DNA of 64,000 bases from Alistipes sp. (GCA_017555695.1 JAFZFX010000004.1:1-64000), one strand, 5' to 3'. Positions 52,648-62,154 are shown, numbered from the stretch's first letter. Numbers and translations: made by a program. Notes: a model not told the origin generated them from the sequence alone.

Positions 52648-53058
52648 ATGAAACAGAGACTATTTATACTCATCATCGTGCTTCTGTCATCGTTTGCTAT
52701 GGCAGGATGCTCGGCTACATCATCACCCACCAGGGTTGCAAAACACTTCTACAAGGCCATTGAGGAGGGCAACTACGAACTCGCATTGAGCTACACCACA
52801 CTCGACAAGGAGGCCGACAGCGAGATTTATTATGCCATAATGCAGAAGGTGAATACATCAATCACCGAGAAGGGTGGCATCGACAAGTTGGAGCTTGTGA
52901 ACGAAGAGTTTGCCGAAGTAGAAGAGGGCGAGGAGCCCACAAAGGCCACCATCACAACGCAGGTGACCTACGCCAACGGCTCGGCACAGGAGGAGATGTG
53001 CGATGTAGTGAAGATTGAGGATAAATGGTTAGTCGATGTCAGCCTCGATTCGAAATAG
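52648..53058 (+). CDS. Small lipoprotein of the DUF4878 type
   Basis: 136 residues from ATG 52648. The signal ends in a lipobox AMAGC. The mature protein has the short cystatin/NTF2-like layout of DUF4878: PTRVAKHFYKAIEEGNYELAL at the front and VVKIEDKWLVDVSL at the end. It is probably a periplasmic or outer-membrane lipoprotein with unknown function. The next gene overlaps by 23 bp in another frame. Confidence 0.7.
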   Translation: MKQRLFILIIVLLSSFAMAGCSATSSPTRVAKHFYKAIEEGNYELALSYTTLDKEADSEIYYAIMQKVNTSITEKGGIDKLELVNEEFAEVEEGEEPTKATITTQVTYANGSAQEEMCDVVKIEDKWLVDVSLDSK

Positions 53059-53686
53059 CGCCTCGTTAATACTACTGACTATATTTTTGACAATCTGTTC
53101 AGGTTGCGACTCTACCCCATCACCGCAACCCGAGAATCACTATGCGCCGAGCGTAATACAGCTTCCATCTGCAGAGATTCTGCTATCGGGCGATATAGCT
53201 TTTCGCCTGGGTCGTACGCTACAGAGTGAGGCGATAGCTGCGGGTGCTGACCAAGAAATGAAGTATTCACATGCAGGAATAGTTATCAAAGAGGGTGAAC
53301 AGATTAGCATCGTCCACATCGAGCCCGAACGAGAGGGAGCCGAGAGGGTGAAATGCGAGAGCTTGGAGGTATTCTTTGCTACTGAAAACGCTGTTTCGGG
53401 CGCAATAGTCAGAGTGGATAGCCTTTCCGATAATCAGCGAGCCATAATCACAAAACACGCGATTGATGCCGTGAATTCGCCAATTAGATTCGACCACGAC
53501 TACTCACTATCGGACACTACGCGCATGTACTGCACAGAACTCACCGAGTGGGTATTTTCAAAAGCGGACATCGAGTTATCGCAAGGCAAACGCCACCATC
53601 TGCCACTCACGGCTGAGGCGGTCATTCTGCCACGCGACATCCTTTCACGCAACGATTTGACTATTGTTTGGGAGTTTTCTAACTAA
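53036..53686 (+). CDS. YiiX-like lipoprotein, permuted papain (NlpC/P60-type) fold
   Basis: 216 residues with a lipoprotein signal ending ICSGC. The permuted catalytic elements are visible: LLSGDIAFRLG, then His in KYSHAGIVI, and the Cys in RMYCTELTEWVF. The YiiX/YebB family consists of cysteine hydrolases that may cleave cell-wall peptides or lipids. It starts inside the 3' end of the DUF4878 gene, so translation is coupled. Confidence 0.75.
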   Translation: MSASIRNSASLILLTIFLTICSGCDSTPSPQPENHYAPSVIQLPSAEILLSGDIAFRLGRTLQSEAIAAGADQEMKYSHAGIVIKEGEQISIVHIEPEREGAERVKCESLEVFFATENAVSGAIVRVDSLSDNQRAIITKHAIDAVNSPIRFDHDYSLSDTTRMYCTELTEWVFSKADIELSQGKRHHLPLTAEAVILPRDILSRNDLTIVWEFSN

Positions 53687-54599
53687 CCTTCTTACTATTC
53701 GCACGACTGCCCGCACGATAGAGCTGGTAGGAATTGACGATATTCTGCCACACGATATATGCCGTAGGGGCTACCGACGACAACGGGTCAAGGAACGACT
53801 GCGACATCCACACCGCCATAACCGTATTTTTCTGACCCAACGACTGACCACCCGCCGCTGCATCGCCATAACGACGACCAAGCGCACGTCCTGTGATAAA
53901 CTGCATAAGGCAAATAACAAGCGATACTGCTGCGAGCAATAGCTCTGTGCCACGATCAGCCTCGGTGTGATCGATAATAAAGCAAGTGGTACGGCCAATA
54001 ATCACAATGAGCGACATCAACCATATGTAGAACGAAATCTGACTATGCTTTGCAACCCACACTCCAACGGCGGGTGTAAAATAACGGCACAACTGCGCCA
54101 AAACAAAAGGCATAATAAGCATAGGCGCCACTCGCTGTAGAATCTCGAGCACACTACACTCTCCACTGCCATAAGCCGATAGCAACATCGGCGCAAATAT
54201 CGACACCGCCAAATTACCAAGCAGCGAATAGGCCACCATAGTCTCGACCTTTGCACCCAACATTCCGCCAATCACAACGGCCGCCATCGCTACGGGCGCC
54301 AATACGCATATCATACCACCCTGCGCCACAACCTCGCCGAAGGGCAACAATGCATAATATGCCACAAAGCAACCCACCGACTGGAATAGCAACAGCCATA
54401 GGTGCAACATAGAAAACTTTATCTGACGCACCTCTACGCGGCAGAATGTAACGAACAACATAGAGCCGATAAATAGCGGAGTGAGCCAACCATCGGTAAC
54501 ACCCTCGAGCCACTCCATCTCACGACAAAAGAGTGCCCCCGTAAGCATACCGAGAGGCATTGACATTGTTCGCATCATATGTGCAGTGGGACGCAACAC
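53679..54599 (-). CDS. Membrane transporter of the BASS (bile acid:sodium symporter-like) superfamily
   Basis: 306 residues with about ten membrane helices. The C-terminal block GQSLGQKNTVMAVWMSQSFLDPLSSVAPTAY (given as a position cue around residues 250-280, in short pieces GQSLGQKNTV and SFLDPLSSVAP) suits BASS-like carriers. Substrate unknown. It overlaps the YiiX-like gene by 8 bp at the 3' ends, and lies 14 bp downstream of the amidase gene in the same direction. A later in-frame ATG is also possible as start. Confidence 0.65.
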   Translation of the reverse strand: MLRPTAHMMRTMSMPLGMLTGALFCREMEWLEGVTDGWLTPLFIGSMLFVTFCRVEVRQIKFSMLHLWLLLFQSVGCFVAYYALLPFGEVVAQGGMICVLAPVAMAAVVIGGMLGAKVETMVAYSLLGNLAVSIFAPMLLSAYGSGECSVLEILQRVAPMLIMPFVLAQLCRYFTPAVGVWVAKHSQISFYIWLMSLIVIIGRTTCFIIDHTEADRGTELLLAAVSLVICLMQFITGRALGRRYGDAAAGGQSLGQKNTVMAVWMSQSFLDPLSSVAPTAYIVWQNIVNSYQLYRAGSRANSKKVS

Positions 54600-54613
54600 G
54601 GCTACTCAATCAT

Positions 54614-57610
54614 CTATTTATCACTATCCTTTTCGCTCAAGAAATTCAGCACACCACGCATAAGTGTATTGCGCTCGCCCTCATCGAGAATAGTCTCGAA
54701 GGGGAAGCCCATTACCATCGTGCGGTAGTTCTCACCTTTATATCCTACGGCAGCAGTCTGATTGTTTGTTGCATAGCGCATAGCGATGAATGCGCCACGA
54801 CCATAGGGCGAGATACAGCCAGGCGACTCCATTGGGTAGATTTCGCTCGAAGGCTCACGGTTGAACTTGATATCCTGACGCGCCATCTTCATCGGAGAGG
54901 CTACAACACGAACCAAGCCACGGCGCGTAGCCATATCTGCATTAAACGAGAAGTGCAACACACCACGAGCAAACTCACGGTCATCACCATCAGCCTCGGG
55001 GCCATTCCAAAGGTCGCTTGCTACATAACAGCCCGATGCAAAAACAGCACCACCCTGCTTTGTGTAATCTGTGATACGCTCCTGCAAAGCATCGGTGAAC
55101 ACCTCGAATTCCACGCCCGAAGTACCACGACCCATCTCCACAGAGCGCTGCTTACCTAGAATCAAATCGACAATGGCATAGTCGGCCATCACAACACTAC
55201 CCTTCTCAACCGACTTTGTACTGGCTGAACAGAACGAGAAGCCAGCCTCCACGATAGCACGACCGTGCACCGCAGGGTAATCAAATGTATTGCCTGCAAT
55301 AATCTCGGTCTCGTAGTCGCTATAGCAAGAACCCAAGGCGTTGTTGTCGTTGCCAGCACTCGACAGACGGCGGTCGTAGTTACGCTGCTCGCCGATGAAC
55401 GACATATCCTTAATGTAACCCACACCTGAGTCGTAGTAGTTATAGAATCCCGCAATAGAGTCACCCTGAATACTTAGCGGAGCGCTCACACGGTTAAAGC
55501 CATTCACAACAAGTACTCTGGCACGCTCGTTGGCCACCTTATGCGAAGAGAGAATTTCGCTCGGGAAGCTTTCACCACCTTTGTTTACGGCAGTTACCTT
55601 ATAGGAGTATGTGTGGCCAACCTTTTGGGGCATCACAACCGATGTAGACTCCACCTTTGTACCATTGTCGAAGCCGCCATCATCTACACGAGTGTAAACG
55701 ATATAGTAATCGGCTTCGGCTGACGGCTCTAGCTTATCCTGTACGGGGCTCCAGCTGAGCTTAACATCAGAAGACTCGGCAGAGATGAATGTTGCACTAA
55801 AACTCTCAACGGGCAGAGGCTGCACGGTGTAAGCCACATTGTATTGGCTTGAGATATAGCGCAAAACGGCCTTGTAGATAGCACGGCTAACCAGGAACTT
55901 GAATCGGGGGTCGTTACCGTAACGCATATCTGCGAAATTCTGATGCGACAACAACTCCAACAACATCGTAGGCACCGAAGGCACGCGAGCCTCATAGTAA
56001 GAACTGTTCCACATACCGCGACGGCTCCAGTTAGGCTCGTATGTAGCGCGAATATCGTCCACAATCTGCGACATCACCAAATCGGTCAAATCGCGTGAGA
56101 GATAACGGTCGGCACCACCCTCGAAGCGCCCCTTATTATCCTTTGTATAGTAGATTCCGAGTGTGCCGATAATGTCGTCATTTAGGCGCACTCCAGCATC
56201 AGAGTGGAATGCTAGCGCCATATCGAGCGGCACGCGCTTACCCTCCTGCTTAGGCAGACGCTCCGACCCACCCATAACAGCATTAATCCAGTGGGCGCGT
56301 GACATATAGTCATCTTTATAATCATCGAGATTATCCTTCGGAGTATAGACACTCTCGTCGAATCCCGACCACTGCAACCAATAACGAGCGCCCTCACAGA
56401 AACGAGGATACTCACTAACCATAGGCTCGTAATCCACTCCGGCCTCGCGGAACTTTTCAGCCGGAATACGCGCTATATTGCCATAGCCACCGCCAATCTT
56501 CACGCCATCGGCTGAGATCTTCTTACCAGCCTGCTTTGAGGTATTCTCCAACGACACAAGCACCTGCTCGTCACCCTCATTGAATTGGAAGTGACCCAGA
56601 TAGACCCACATGCCGCCAGCCATAGTCTGGTTTACGGCCACACGGCTCTCGCCACCGTTGTGGTAGATTGTATATGTAGCATCATTTGCACTCTCCTTTC
56701 CAAAACTCTCGTACGACACATAGACTGCATACTCGCCCGCTTCGGGAATGTAGGCCTTCCACTCAGCACGGCTTGCGCGGCCACTCGTAATGCTCTCAAT
56801 TACGCGGGTTGTACCATCACGAAATGGGTTCTGGCCAGTGAGATATGACTCCTTCTTGTGAGCAAAGCCCTTACCGCCAGCAGTCCAAGACTTTGCGCCA
56901 TTGTGTTCTGCGTATTGAGTATCATCTATACCCTTGTCATTATCGATGATTATCTCATTCTTCTGCGTGTCACGCTCGCGAGGAAGCAGCACATTGGCTC
57001 CCGCATTCTCGAGCATAGGCACAAGGTAAGGCAATACATAACTCTGCGTGTACAAATCCTCTACCGTCTCCCACAAGCGAGAACGCTGCCAGCGCCAGAT
57101 ATTCTCATCCTGCTCGAAATAGCGACCATGACTCTGCCACATTGCGATGTGACGACCCGCCAGGCCCTGCGAAGGCTTATTCTGCGACCAAAGACGCTCG
57201 GTAAGAGGACGCTCGGCCGTATTGGTGAAACGCACACCCTCCTTCGATGGACGATAGTAGTACGGAATCAGATCCTCGATGCGATGGTTGTCAGTATAGA
57301 TAGCCAACTTATATGAGTAGTATCTCTCGGGTAAAACATTTCTCACAGAGTCGTACATAGCCTTGACATTCTCCTCTCGGAACGGATAATATGACAATCC
57401 GATAGAGGTATATATCTCTACCTTATCGCCCGCGGCCTTCATCCTGTTAATCTTCACACCACCGCCCAAAATCTCACGACGCACAATGCGCGAGAGCACA
57501 TCGGCAATATCGTCGCGTACATCAGAAGATATGGTCTGACCTAAAGCATTGCTTGAGATAAGAAGTGTAACCGCAAGCAGTAAAGCAAGTAAGCTATTAT
57601 TTCTTTTCAT
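54614..57610 (-). CDS. N-acetylmuramoyl-L-alanine amidase (Amidase_3) with inserted golvesin-type domain and FN3
   Basis: 998 residues with a signal peptide ending NALGQ. The amidase domain is split: the first zinc His is in MWQSHGRYF and Glu in RLWETVED; a golvesin/xanthan-lyase CBD-like beta domain (about 255-375) follows; the second zinc His is in ALAFHSDAG and the catalytic Glu in LLELLSHQNFAD. An FN3 domain follows (about 605-690), then a large C-terminal beta-rich/Rossmann-like region. It is often misannotated as xanthan lyase. It cleaves peptidoglycan stem peptides from MurNAc. It overlaps the symporter gene upstream by 14 bp. Confidence 0.82.
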   Translation of the reverse strand: MKRNNSLLALLLAVTLLISSNALGQTISSDVRDDIADVLSRIVRREILGGGVKINRMKAAGDKVEIYTSIGLSYYPFREENVKAMYDSVRNVLPERYYSYKLAIYTDNHRIEDLIPYYYRPSKEGVRFTNTAERPLTERLWSQNKPSQGLAGRHIAMWQSHGRYFEQDENIWRWQRSRLWETVEDLYTQSYVLPYLVPMLENAGANVLLPRERDTQKNEIIIDNDKGIDDTQYAEHNGAKSWTAGGKGFAHKKESYLTGQNPFRDGTTRVIESITSGRASRAEWKAYIPEAGEYAVYVSYESFGKESANDATYTIYHNGGESRVAVNQTMAGGMWVYLGHFQFNEGDEQVLVSLENTSKQAGKKISADGVKIGGGYGNIARIPAEKFREAGVDYEPMVSEYPRFCEGARYWLQWSGFDESVYTPKDNLDDYKDDYMSRAHWINAVMGGSERLPKQEGKRVPLDMALAFHSDAGVRLNDDIIGTLGIYYTKDNKGRFEGGADRYLSRDLTDLVMSQIVDDIRATYEPNWSRRGMWNSSYYEARVPSVPTMLLELLSHQNFADMRYGNDPRFKFLVSRAIYKAVLRYISSQYNVAYTVQPLPVESFSATFISAESSDVKLSWSPVQDKLEPSAEADYYIVYTRVDDGGFDNGTKVESTSVVMPQKVGHTYSYKVTAVNKGGESFPSEILSSHKVANERARVLVVNGFNRVSAPLSIQGDSIAGFYNYYDSGVGYIKDMSFIGEQRNYDRRLSSAGNDNNALGSCYSDYETEIIAGNTFDYPAVHGRAIVEAGFSFCSASTKSVEKGSVVMADYAIVDLILGKQRSVEMGRGTSGVEFEVFTDALQERITDYTKQGGAVFASGCYVASDLWNGPEADGDDREFARGVLHFSFNADMATRRGLVRVVASPMKMARQDIKFNREPSSEIYPMESPGCISPYGRGAFIAMRYATNNQTAAVGYKGENYRTMVMGFPFETILDEGERNTLMRGVLNFLSEKDSDK

Positions 57611-59060
57611 CGTTTGAGTTTTTATACGAAATTAACAAGAGTCCAAAGATACAAAATAAAGCGTTATATCCCAATAGTTCGAATCCTATAAAATACCCCC
57701 ACTCCTTAGCAGCAAACCACTGCAACATATAACTCAATGCGGGTGATAGGACAACAACAAACGGCAAATAACGGCTACGAATCGAGTGTTTGGTTGTAAG
57801 TCCAAAGACAAAGAGGCCCAATATAGGGCCGTAAGTATATCCAGCCACTTTGAATACGAGGTTGATAATTCCGTCACTACCGAAGTGTGCAAGCAACATC
57901 ACAACGGCTGTCATCACAACCGCCATAAGCAGATGGACTCGGCGGCGCAGGCGACCAAGCTGAGCATCATCACACTTCGACCCGCCCGACATTATATCGA
58001 GCGTAAATGAGGTGGTAAGCGATGTAAGTGCCGAGCCAGCAGCAGAATAGGTACTCGACACCAGACCCGTGATAAACATCACTCCAACGATAATTGGCAA
58101 CCCGCCACGAACTGCAACCATTGGGAACACATCATCCTGACGGGCTGACACAGGGATATTAGCGTGCTCGAGGTATGCATAAAGGAGCACACCCAACACC
58201 AAAAAGAGCAGAATAACCACAATCTGACAAGCGGCCGTAAGCACTATATTTATCTGCGAATCGCGCTTGCTACAGCAACTCAAATTGCGCTGCATCATAT
58301 CTTGATCGAGTCCCGTCATAGCCACAAGCGATAACGCACCACCCGCCACCATCTTCCAGAAGTAGCGAGCCGATGAGGTGTCGCCCAAGAAACAAATTTG
58401 TGAATACGAAGATGAGGTCACAACTTCAAGCAGTGCTTTAGATGACAATCCCAAACTATTGCAAATAAATAGAATAATCACGACAATACTCGACACCAGG
58501 CACAGAGATTGCAACACATCGGTAACGATGAGCGAACGCACTCCTCCTCGAAATGTAAAGAGGTAAACAACGAGCATTGTAAAGAGGATATTGAAACTAA
58601 AGTGAATGTTTAAGTCATCATAGACAAGCATTTGTAATACAGCGCAAACCACATATATCTTGAGCGATGCACCGAGCAGTTTGCTCACAATAAAACATAG
58701 CGCTCCAGCACGATGAGTCAGATTATCAAAACGGTTGTCGAGATACTCATACAGCGACACCACGCGAAGGCGATAAAATATAGGCACAAGCACGAAAGCG
58801 ACAACGAGTTGGCCGATGGTAAAACCGATAGCCATCTGCATATAAGAGAAGCTATCACTCGCCACCGAGGCGGGCAGCGAAACATAGGTCACGCCCGACA
58901 TCGCCGCACCAATCATTGCGAGCGTGGCAACGGGCCATTTTGTGCGCCTATTACCAATAAAGAAACCTGCATTATCGACCTTGCGCCCCACCCTAAAAGA
59001 GAGGAGCAGCAACACACCCAGATAGAGTGCAATGGTAGATATAATAAAAAGTGGCGACAT
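57597..59060 (-). CDS. Sodium:solute symporter family transporter
   Basis: About 487 residues from ATG 59060 (MSPLFIISTIAL); the longer frame adds 13 residues. About 13 membrane helices. GRKVDNAGFFIGNRRTKWP and SYLEYLDNRFD-type blocks (here SLYEYLDNRFDN) fit SSS carriers. The solute may be a sugar acid, sialic acid or similar; it cannot be fixed from sequence. Its stop overlaps the amidase start, suggesting uptake of a wall or glycan fragment, as an inference. Confidence 0.85.
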   Translation of the reverse strand: MSPLFIISTIALYLGVLLLLSFRVGRKVDNAGFFIGNRRTKWPVATLAMIGAAMSGVTYVSLPASVASDSFSYMQMAIGFTIGQLVVAFVLVPIFYRLRVVSLYEYLDNRFDNLTHRAGALCFIVSKLLGASLKIYVVCAVLQMLVYDDLNIHFSFNILFTMLVVYLFTFRGGVRSLIVTDVLQSLCLVSSIVVIILFICNSLGLSSKALLEVVTSSSYSQICFLGDTSSARYFWKMVAGGALSLVAMTGLDQDMMQRNLSCCSKRDSQINIVLTAACQIVVILLFLVLGVLLYAYLEHANIPVSARQDDVFPMVAVRGGLPIIVGVMFITGLVSSTYSAAGSALTSLTTSFTLDIMSGGSKCDDAQLGRLRRRVHLLMAVVMTAVVMLLAHFGSDGIINLVFKVAGYTYGPILGLFVFGLTTKHSIRSRYLPFVVVLSPALSYMLQWFAAKEWGYFIGFELLGYNALFCIFGLLLISYKNSNDEKK

Positions 59061-59106
59061 ATAATGACTTTTCACCGCGCAAAGATACAAATTAGCCACA
59101 AAATAA

Positions 59107-59136
59107 TTGCGGAATCAATTTAAATTAATACCTTTG
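59107..59136 (+). promoter_or_regulatory. Promoter of the carboxyltransferase gene
   Basis: TTG at 59107-59109, a 19-nt gap, then TACCTTTG at 59129-59136. It places the start of RNA near 59143, upstream of ATG 59204 and excluding the longer frame from 59138. Confidence 0.7.
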
Positions 59137-59203
59137 CGTGGAGTCAAATGTGAACTTTGACAATAGGATAGTTAGTGTAAAACAATTTATATCATTTAAG
59201 ACT

Positions 59204-61105
59204 ATGGCGAAAGCACTTAAAATACGCGATTTAACGCTTCGCGACGGCCAGCAGTCGTCGTTTGCGACTCGTATGACGCAGGAGCAGATTAATCGCTGCC
59301 TGCCCTACTACAAGGATGCAGGCTTCTATGCTATGGAGGTTTGGGGCGGTGCAGTACCCGACTCTGTAATGCGTTACCTCGGTGAGAACCCCTGGACTCG
59401 TCTGGAGAGCATCCACCAGGAGATTGGCGACATCTCAAAGCTCACCGCACTTTCACGCGGTCGTAACTTGTTTGGATATGCGCCCTACACCGACGAGATT
59501 ATCGACGGTTTCTGCCGCAACGCCATTGAGAGCGGACTCGGCATTATGCGTATCTTCGACGCATTGAACGATGTGGAAAATGTAAAGTCTACTATTAAAT
59601 ATGTAAAGCAGTATGGTGGTATTGCCGACTGCGCCGTATGTTACACCGTAGACCCCAAGTATCCGCAGCCTACTTTCATCCAGCGTCTGTTGGGTAAGAA
59701 GGCTCCGAAGCCCGTATTTACTGACGAGTACTTCCTCGACAAGGCTATGCAGATGGCGGCTCTCGGCGCAGATATGATTACCATCAAGGATATGTCGGGC
59801 TTGATTCCGCCCGAGCGTATCAGCCGCTTGGTTAAGCTCTTCAAGCAGCACATCAATATTCCTATCGACTTCCACACCCACTCTACTCCCGGTTACGGCT
59901 TGGCTTCAGTATTTGCCGCTATCGCAGCTGGTGTAGATGTAGTTGATACTAACTGCTGGTGGTTTGGTGGTGGCACAGGTGCCCCCGCATTGGAGTTGGT
60001 ATGGGTATTCTGCCAGAAGATGGGTATCGAGATCGGCGTAAATATGGATGCCGTAGCAAAGATCAACGAGCAGTTGAAGGTTATCCGCAAGGAGTTGGAG
60101 TTGTCGGTATTTGGCTCTGAGAAGCCCCGCCCCAACCGCTTTGCATTCTCGGAGACTTCAGACAAGTACTTCAACGAGGCTGTTGCTGCAGCTAAGGCTG
60201 AGGACTTCGAGGCATTGCTCGTAGCAAGCCAGAAGATTGAGGCATACTTTGGTTTCCCCGCCCCCAACGAGTTGGTACAGAAGGCTGAGATTCCTGGTGG
60301 TATGTACTCTAATATGGTGGCTCAGTTGAAGCAGTTGAACTCTGAGGACATCCTGCCCCGCGCAATGGAGCTTATCCCCTCTGTTCGTATGAACGCAGGT
60401 TTGCCACCTCTCGTAACTCCCACATCGCAGATCGTAGGCGCACAGGCTGTAAACTGCGCTATGGACGAGAAGGCTGGTCGTGAGATGTACACAAACAAGA
60501 GCTCGCAGTTTATCGGTTTGGTGAAGGGTGATTATGGTCACACACCCGTAAAGATTGACCCCGAGTTCCGTTTGAAGATTTGCGGTTTCAGCGAGGAGGT
60601 TCCGTACGATACTTCAAAGTATCAGATGCAGCCCAACCCCGAACTCCCCGAGGCAGGTGGTGTTAAATTGGCTGCTACAGAGAAGGAGGTATTGCTGTTG
60701 GAGTTGTTCCCGCTCGTTGCAAAGAACTTCTTGACAAAGACTAAGACAAGCGCATATGAGGCTGAGCAGGCTGTGTTGGCTGCAAAGGCTGCCGAGGAGG
60801 CTCGCATAGCAGCAGAAGAGGCAAAGGCCGCTGCACAGAAGGCTGAGGGTGACGCAGCATTTAAGGCTGCAACTACTCCCGCACCTATCACTGGCAACAC
60901 AATCAACGCCCCTCTGCCCGGTCGTGTAATCGAGATTAAGGTTAAGGTCGGCGACACAATCAAGCGTGGCGAGACTGCCATTATCCTGGATGCTATGAAG
61001 ATGGAGAACAACATCACATCTGACTACGCTGGTAAGGTTAAGCAGATTTTGGTTTCAGTGGGTGAGGCTGTAGGTGACAACAAGCCTATGGTAGAGGTTG
61101 AGTAA
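59204..61105 (+). CDS. Biotin-dependent carboxyltransferase/oxaloacetate decarboxylase alpha-type subunit with biotinyl domain
   Basis: 633 residues from ATG 59204. The N-terminal carboxyltransferase barrel (RDLTLRDGQQSSFATRM, KDMSGLIPP, FHTHSTPGYG) is followed by the conserved PYC_OADA domain, an Ala/Glu-rich linker (about 535-570) and a biotinyl domain with the biotin-acceptor K599 in DAMKMEN. It could serve pyruvate carboxylase subunit B, oxaloacetate decarboxylase alpha or a related decarboxylase; no beta/gamma membrane subunits lie nearby. Mixed-acid or succinate metabolism fits a gut anaerobe. Confidence 0.9.
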   Translation: MAKALKIRDLTLRDGQQSSFATRMTQEQINRCLPYYKDAGFYAMEVWGGAVPDSVMRYLGENPWTRLESIHQEIGDISKLTALSRGRNLFGYAPYTDEIIDGFCRNAIESGLGIMRIFDALNDVENVKSTIKYVKQYGGIADCAVCYTVDPKYPQPTFIQRLLGKKAPKPVFTDEYFLDKAMQMAALGADMITIKDMSGLIPPERISRLVKLFKQHINIPIDFHTHSTPGYGLASVFAAIAAGVDVVDTNCWWFGGGTGAPALELVWVFCQKMGIEIGVNMDAVAKINEQLKVIRKELELSVFGSEKPRPNRFAFSETSDKYFNEAVAAAKAEDFEALLVASQKIEAYFGFPAPNELVQKAEIPGGMYSNMVAQLKQLNSEDILPRAMELIPSVRMNAGLPPLVTPTSQIVGAQAVNCAMDEKAGREMYTNKSSQFIGLVKGDYGHTPVKIDPEFRLKICGFSEEVPYDTSKYQMQPNPELPEAGGVKLAATEKEVLLLELFPLVAKNFLTKTKTSAYEAEQAVLAAKAAEEARIAAEEAKAAAQKAEGDAAFKAATTPAPITGNTINAPLPGRVIEIKVKVGDTIKRGETAIILDAMKMENNITSDYAGKVKQILVSVGEAVGDNKPMVEVE

Positions 61106-61126
61106 CCCATCAACCATATAATTTAG

Positions 61127-61166
61127 AAAAGACTGTTGCGACGAGAGGTTGCAGCAGTCTTTTTGT
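61127..61166 (+). terminator. Terminator of the carboxyltransferase gene
   Basis: AAAAGACTGTTGC pairs with GCAGCAGTCTTTT (one G-U pair), followed by Ts. It contains the GTTGCGAC motif shared by other terminators here. Confidence 0.8.
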
Positions 61167-61174
61167 TTTGGGTG

Positions 61175-61831
61175 CTATTTATTATTTTGCGGCGGGTTAT
61201 CGCTATGCTTTACATTATATATATTGGTAACATAGATTGTAAATATCGGAAAGAACATCATACCGATGGCGGGTAATAGCGCAGCCAGCACCTTCCCAAC
61301 AGCCGTAACGGGAAAGACGGCGGCACCAACAGTGGTAACATTCATGCAGGCCCACCACATCGCATTACCAAAGCCGTTGAGATTGGGATTGACGCCTATC
61401 TCGTAATCGTAGAACATAAGCGCCGCAAGATAGGTAAAGCCGAGTACAGTCAGCACATACTGACCAAAAATTCGCACCACCTTACCATCGAGTACCCACT
61501 GTAACACCATACACATAGCCACAAACGAGCGCACGACAGGCAAGGCGGCAACAGCCATCGAGAGCCAGCGTTCGGGATTAAAGTGGGTCCACGCAAAGAT
61601 ATTTAAGTAAGGAATGGAGATAAGCAGCAGGAGAAAATTATACCAAATAGTACTTTTTTCCACCTTATGACGGACCGCAAGCACCCAAATAAAATCCACA
61701 ATATAGACAATACAGACGATAAGTTGTAGCCAAAGATACCACGACGAGTAGGAAAGATGGTTACCCATCAGCACTTCGAATGACAAACCGACCATAATAG
61801 CTATGGCGGCGACCAAATTTACGATTCGCAT
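61175..61831 (-). CDS. Potassium-channel-like membrane protein with altered selectivity filter
   Basis: 218 residues with about six membrane segments, arranged like a voltage-sensor-like part (1-115) and a pore module (120-205). The pore region reads MNVTTVGAAVFPVTAVGK (residues 163-180), where a potassium channel would read TTVGYGDxxPVT; the Tyr-Gly-Asp is replaced by Ala-Ala-Val with one residue lost. Either it conducts differently or it has lost channel function. It converges with the carboxyltransferase gene. Confidence 0.7.
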   Translation of the reverse strand: MRIVNLVAAIAIMVGLSFEVLMGNHLSYSSWYLWLQLIVCIVYIVDFIWVLAVRHKVEKSTIWYNFLLLLISIPYLNIFAWTHFNPERWLSMAVAALPVVRSFVAMCMVLQWVLDGKVVRIFGQYVLTVLGFTYLAALMFYDYEIGVNPNLNGFGNAMWWACMNVTTVGAAVFPVTAVGKVLAALLPAIGMMFFPIFTIYVTNIYNVKHSDNPPQNNK

Positions 61832-61933
61832 TATTTTACACTCATTTTTCGAACAATCAACGACTTAGCCCATTTTAGACAAAATGCGCGCCAAAAAAAA
61901 TGCAAGAAATATTGATTTTTTTTCAAAAAGATT

Positions 61934-61963
61934 TTGCATAGATAAAAAATTCGCTTATCTTTG
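61934..61963 (+). promoter_or_regulatory. Promoter of the tRNA-Met/tRNA-Pro pair
   Basis: TTG at 61934-61936, a 19-nt gap, then TATCTTTG at 61956-61963, 19 bp before the first tRNA. Confidence 0.7.
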
Positions 61964-61982
61964 CACTCGCATTTAGAACAAT

Positions 61983-62056
61983 GGCGAGATAGCTCAGCTG
62001 GTTAGAGCGCATGATTCATAATCATGAGGTCGAGAGTTCAAGTCTCTCTCTCGCTA
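61983..62056 (+). tRNA. tRNA-Met (anticodon CAT)
   Basis: 74 nt. The acceptor GGCGAGA pairs with TCTCGCT (first pair G-U), the anticodon loop TTCATAA holds CAT, and the T-loop is TTCAAGT. No CCA is encoded. It is probably elongator Met; a lysidine-modified Ile tRNA would have the same anticodon and is not fully excluded. Confidence 0.93.
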
Positions 62057-62070
62057 CTAAGATGCAAATT

Positions 62071-62145
62071 CGGGATGTAGCTCAGCCCGGTTAGAGTACA
62101 CGTCTGGGGGGCGTGGTGTCGCAAGTTCGAATCTTGTCATCCCGA
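62071..62145 (+). tRNA. tRNA-Pro (anticodon GGG)
   Basis: 75 nt. The acceptor CGGGATG pairs with CATCCCG, the anticodon loop CTGGGGG holds GGG, and the T-arm reads GCAAGTTCGAATCTTGT. No CCA is encoded. Spaced 14 bp after tRNA-Met and sharing its promoter. Confidence 0.93.
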
Positions 62146-62154
62146 CTAACCGAA

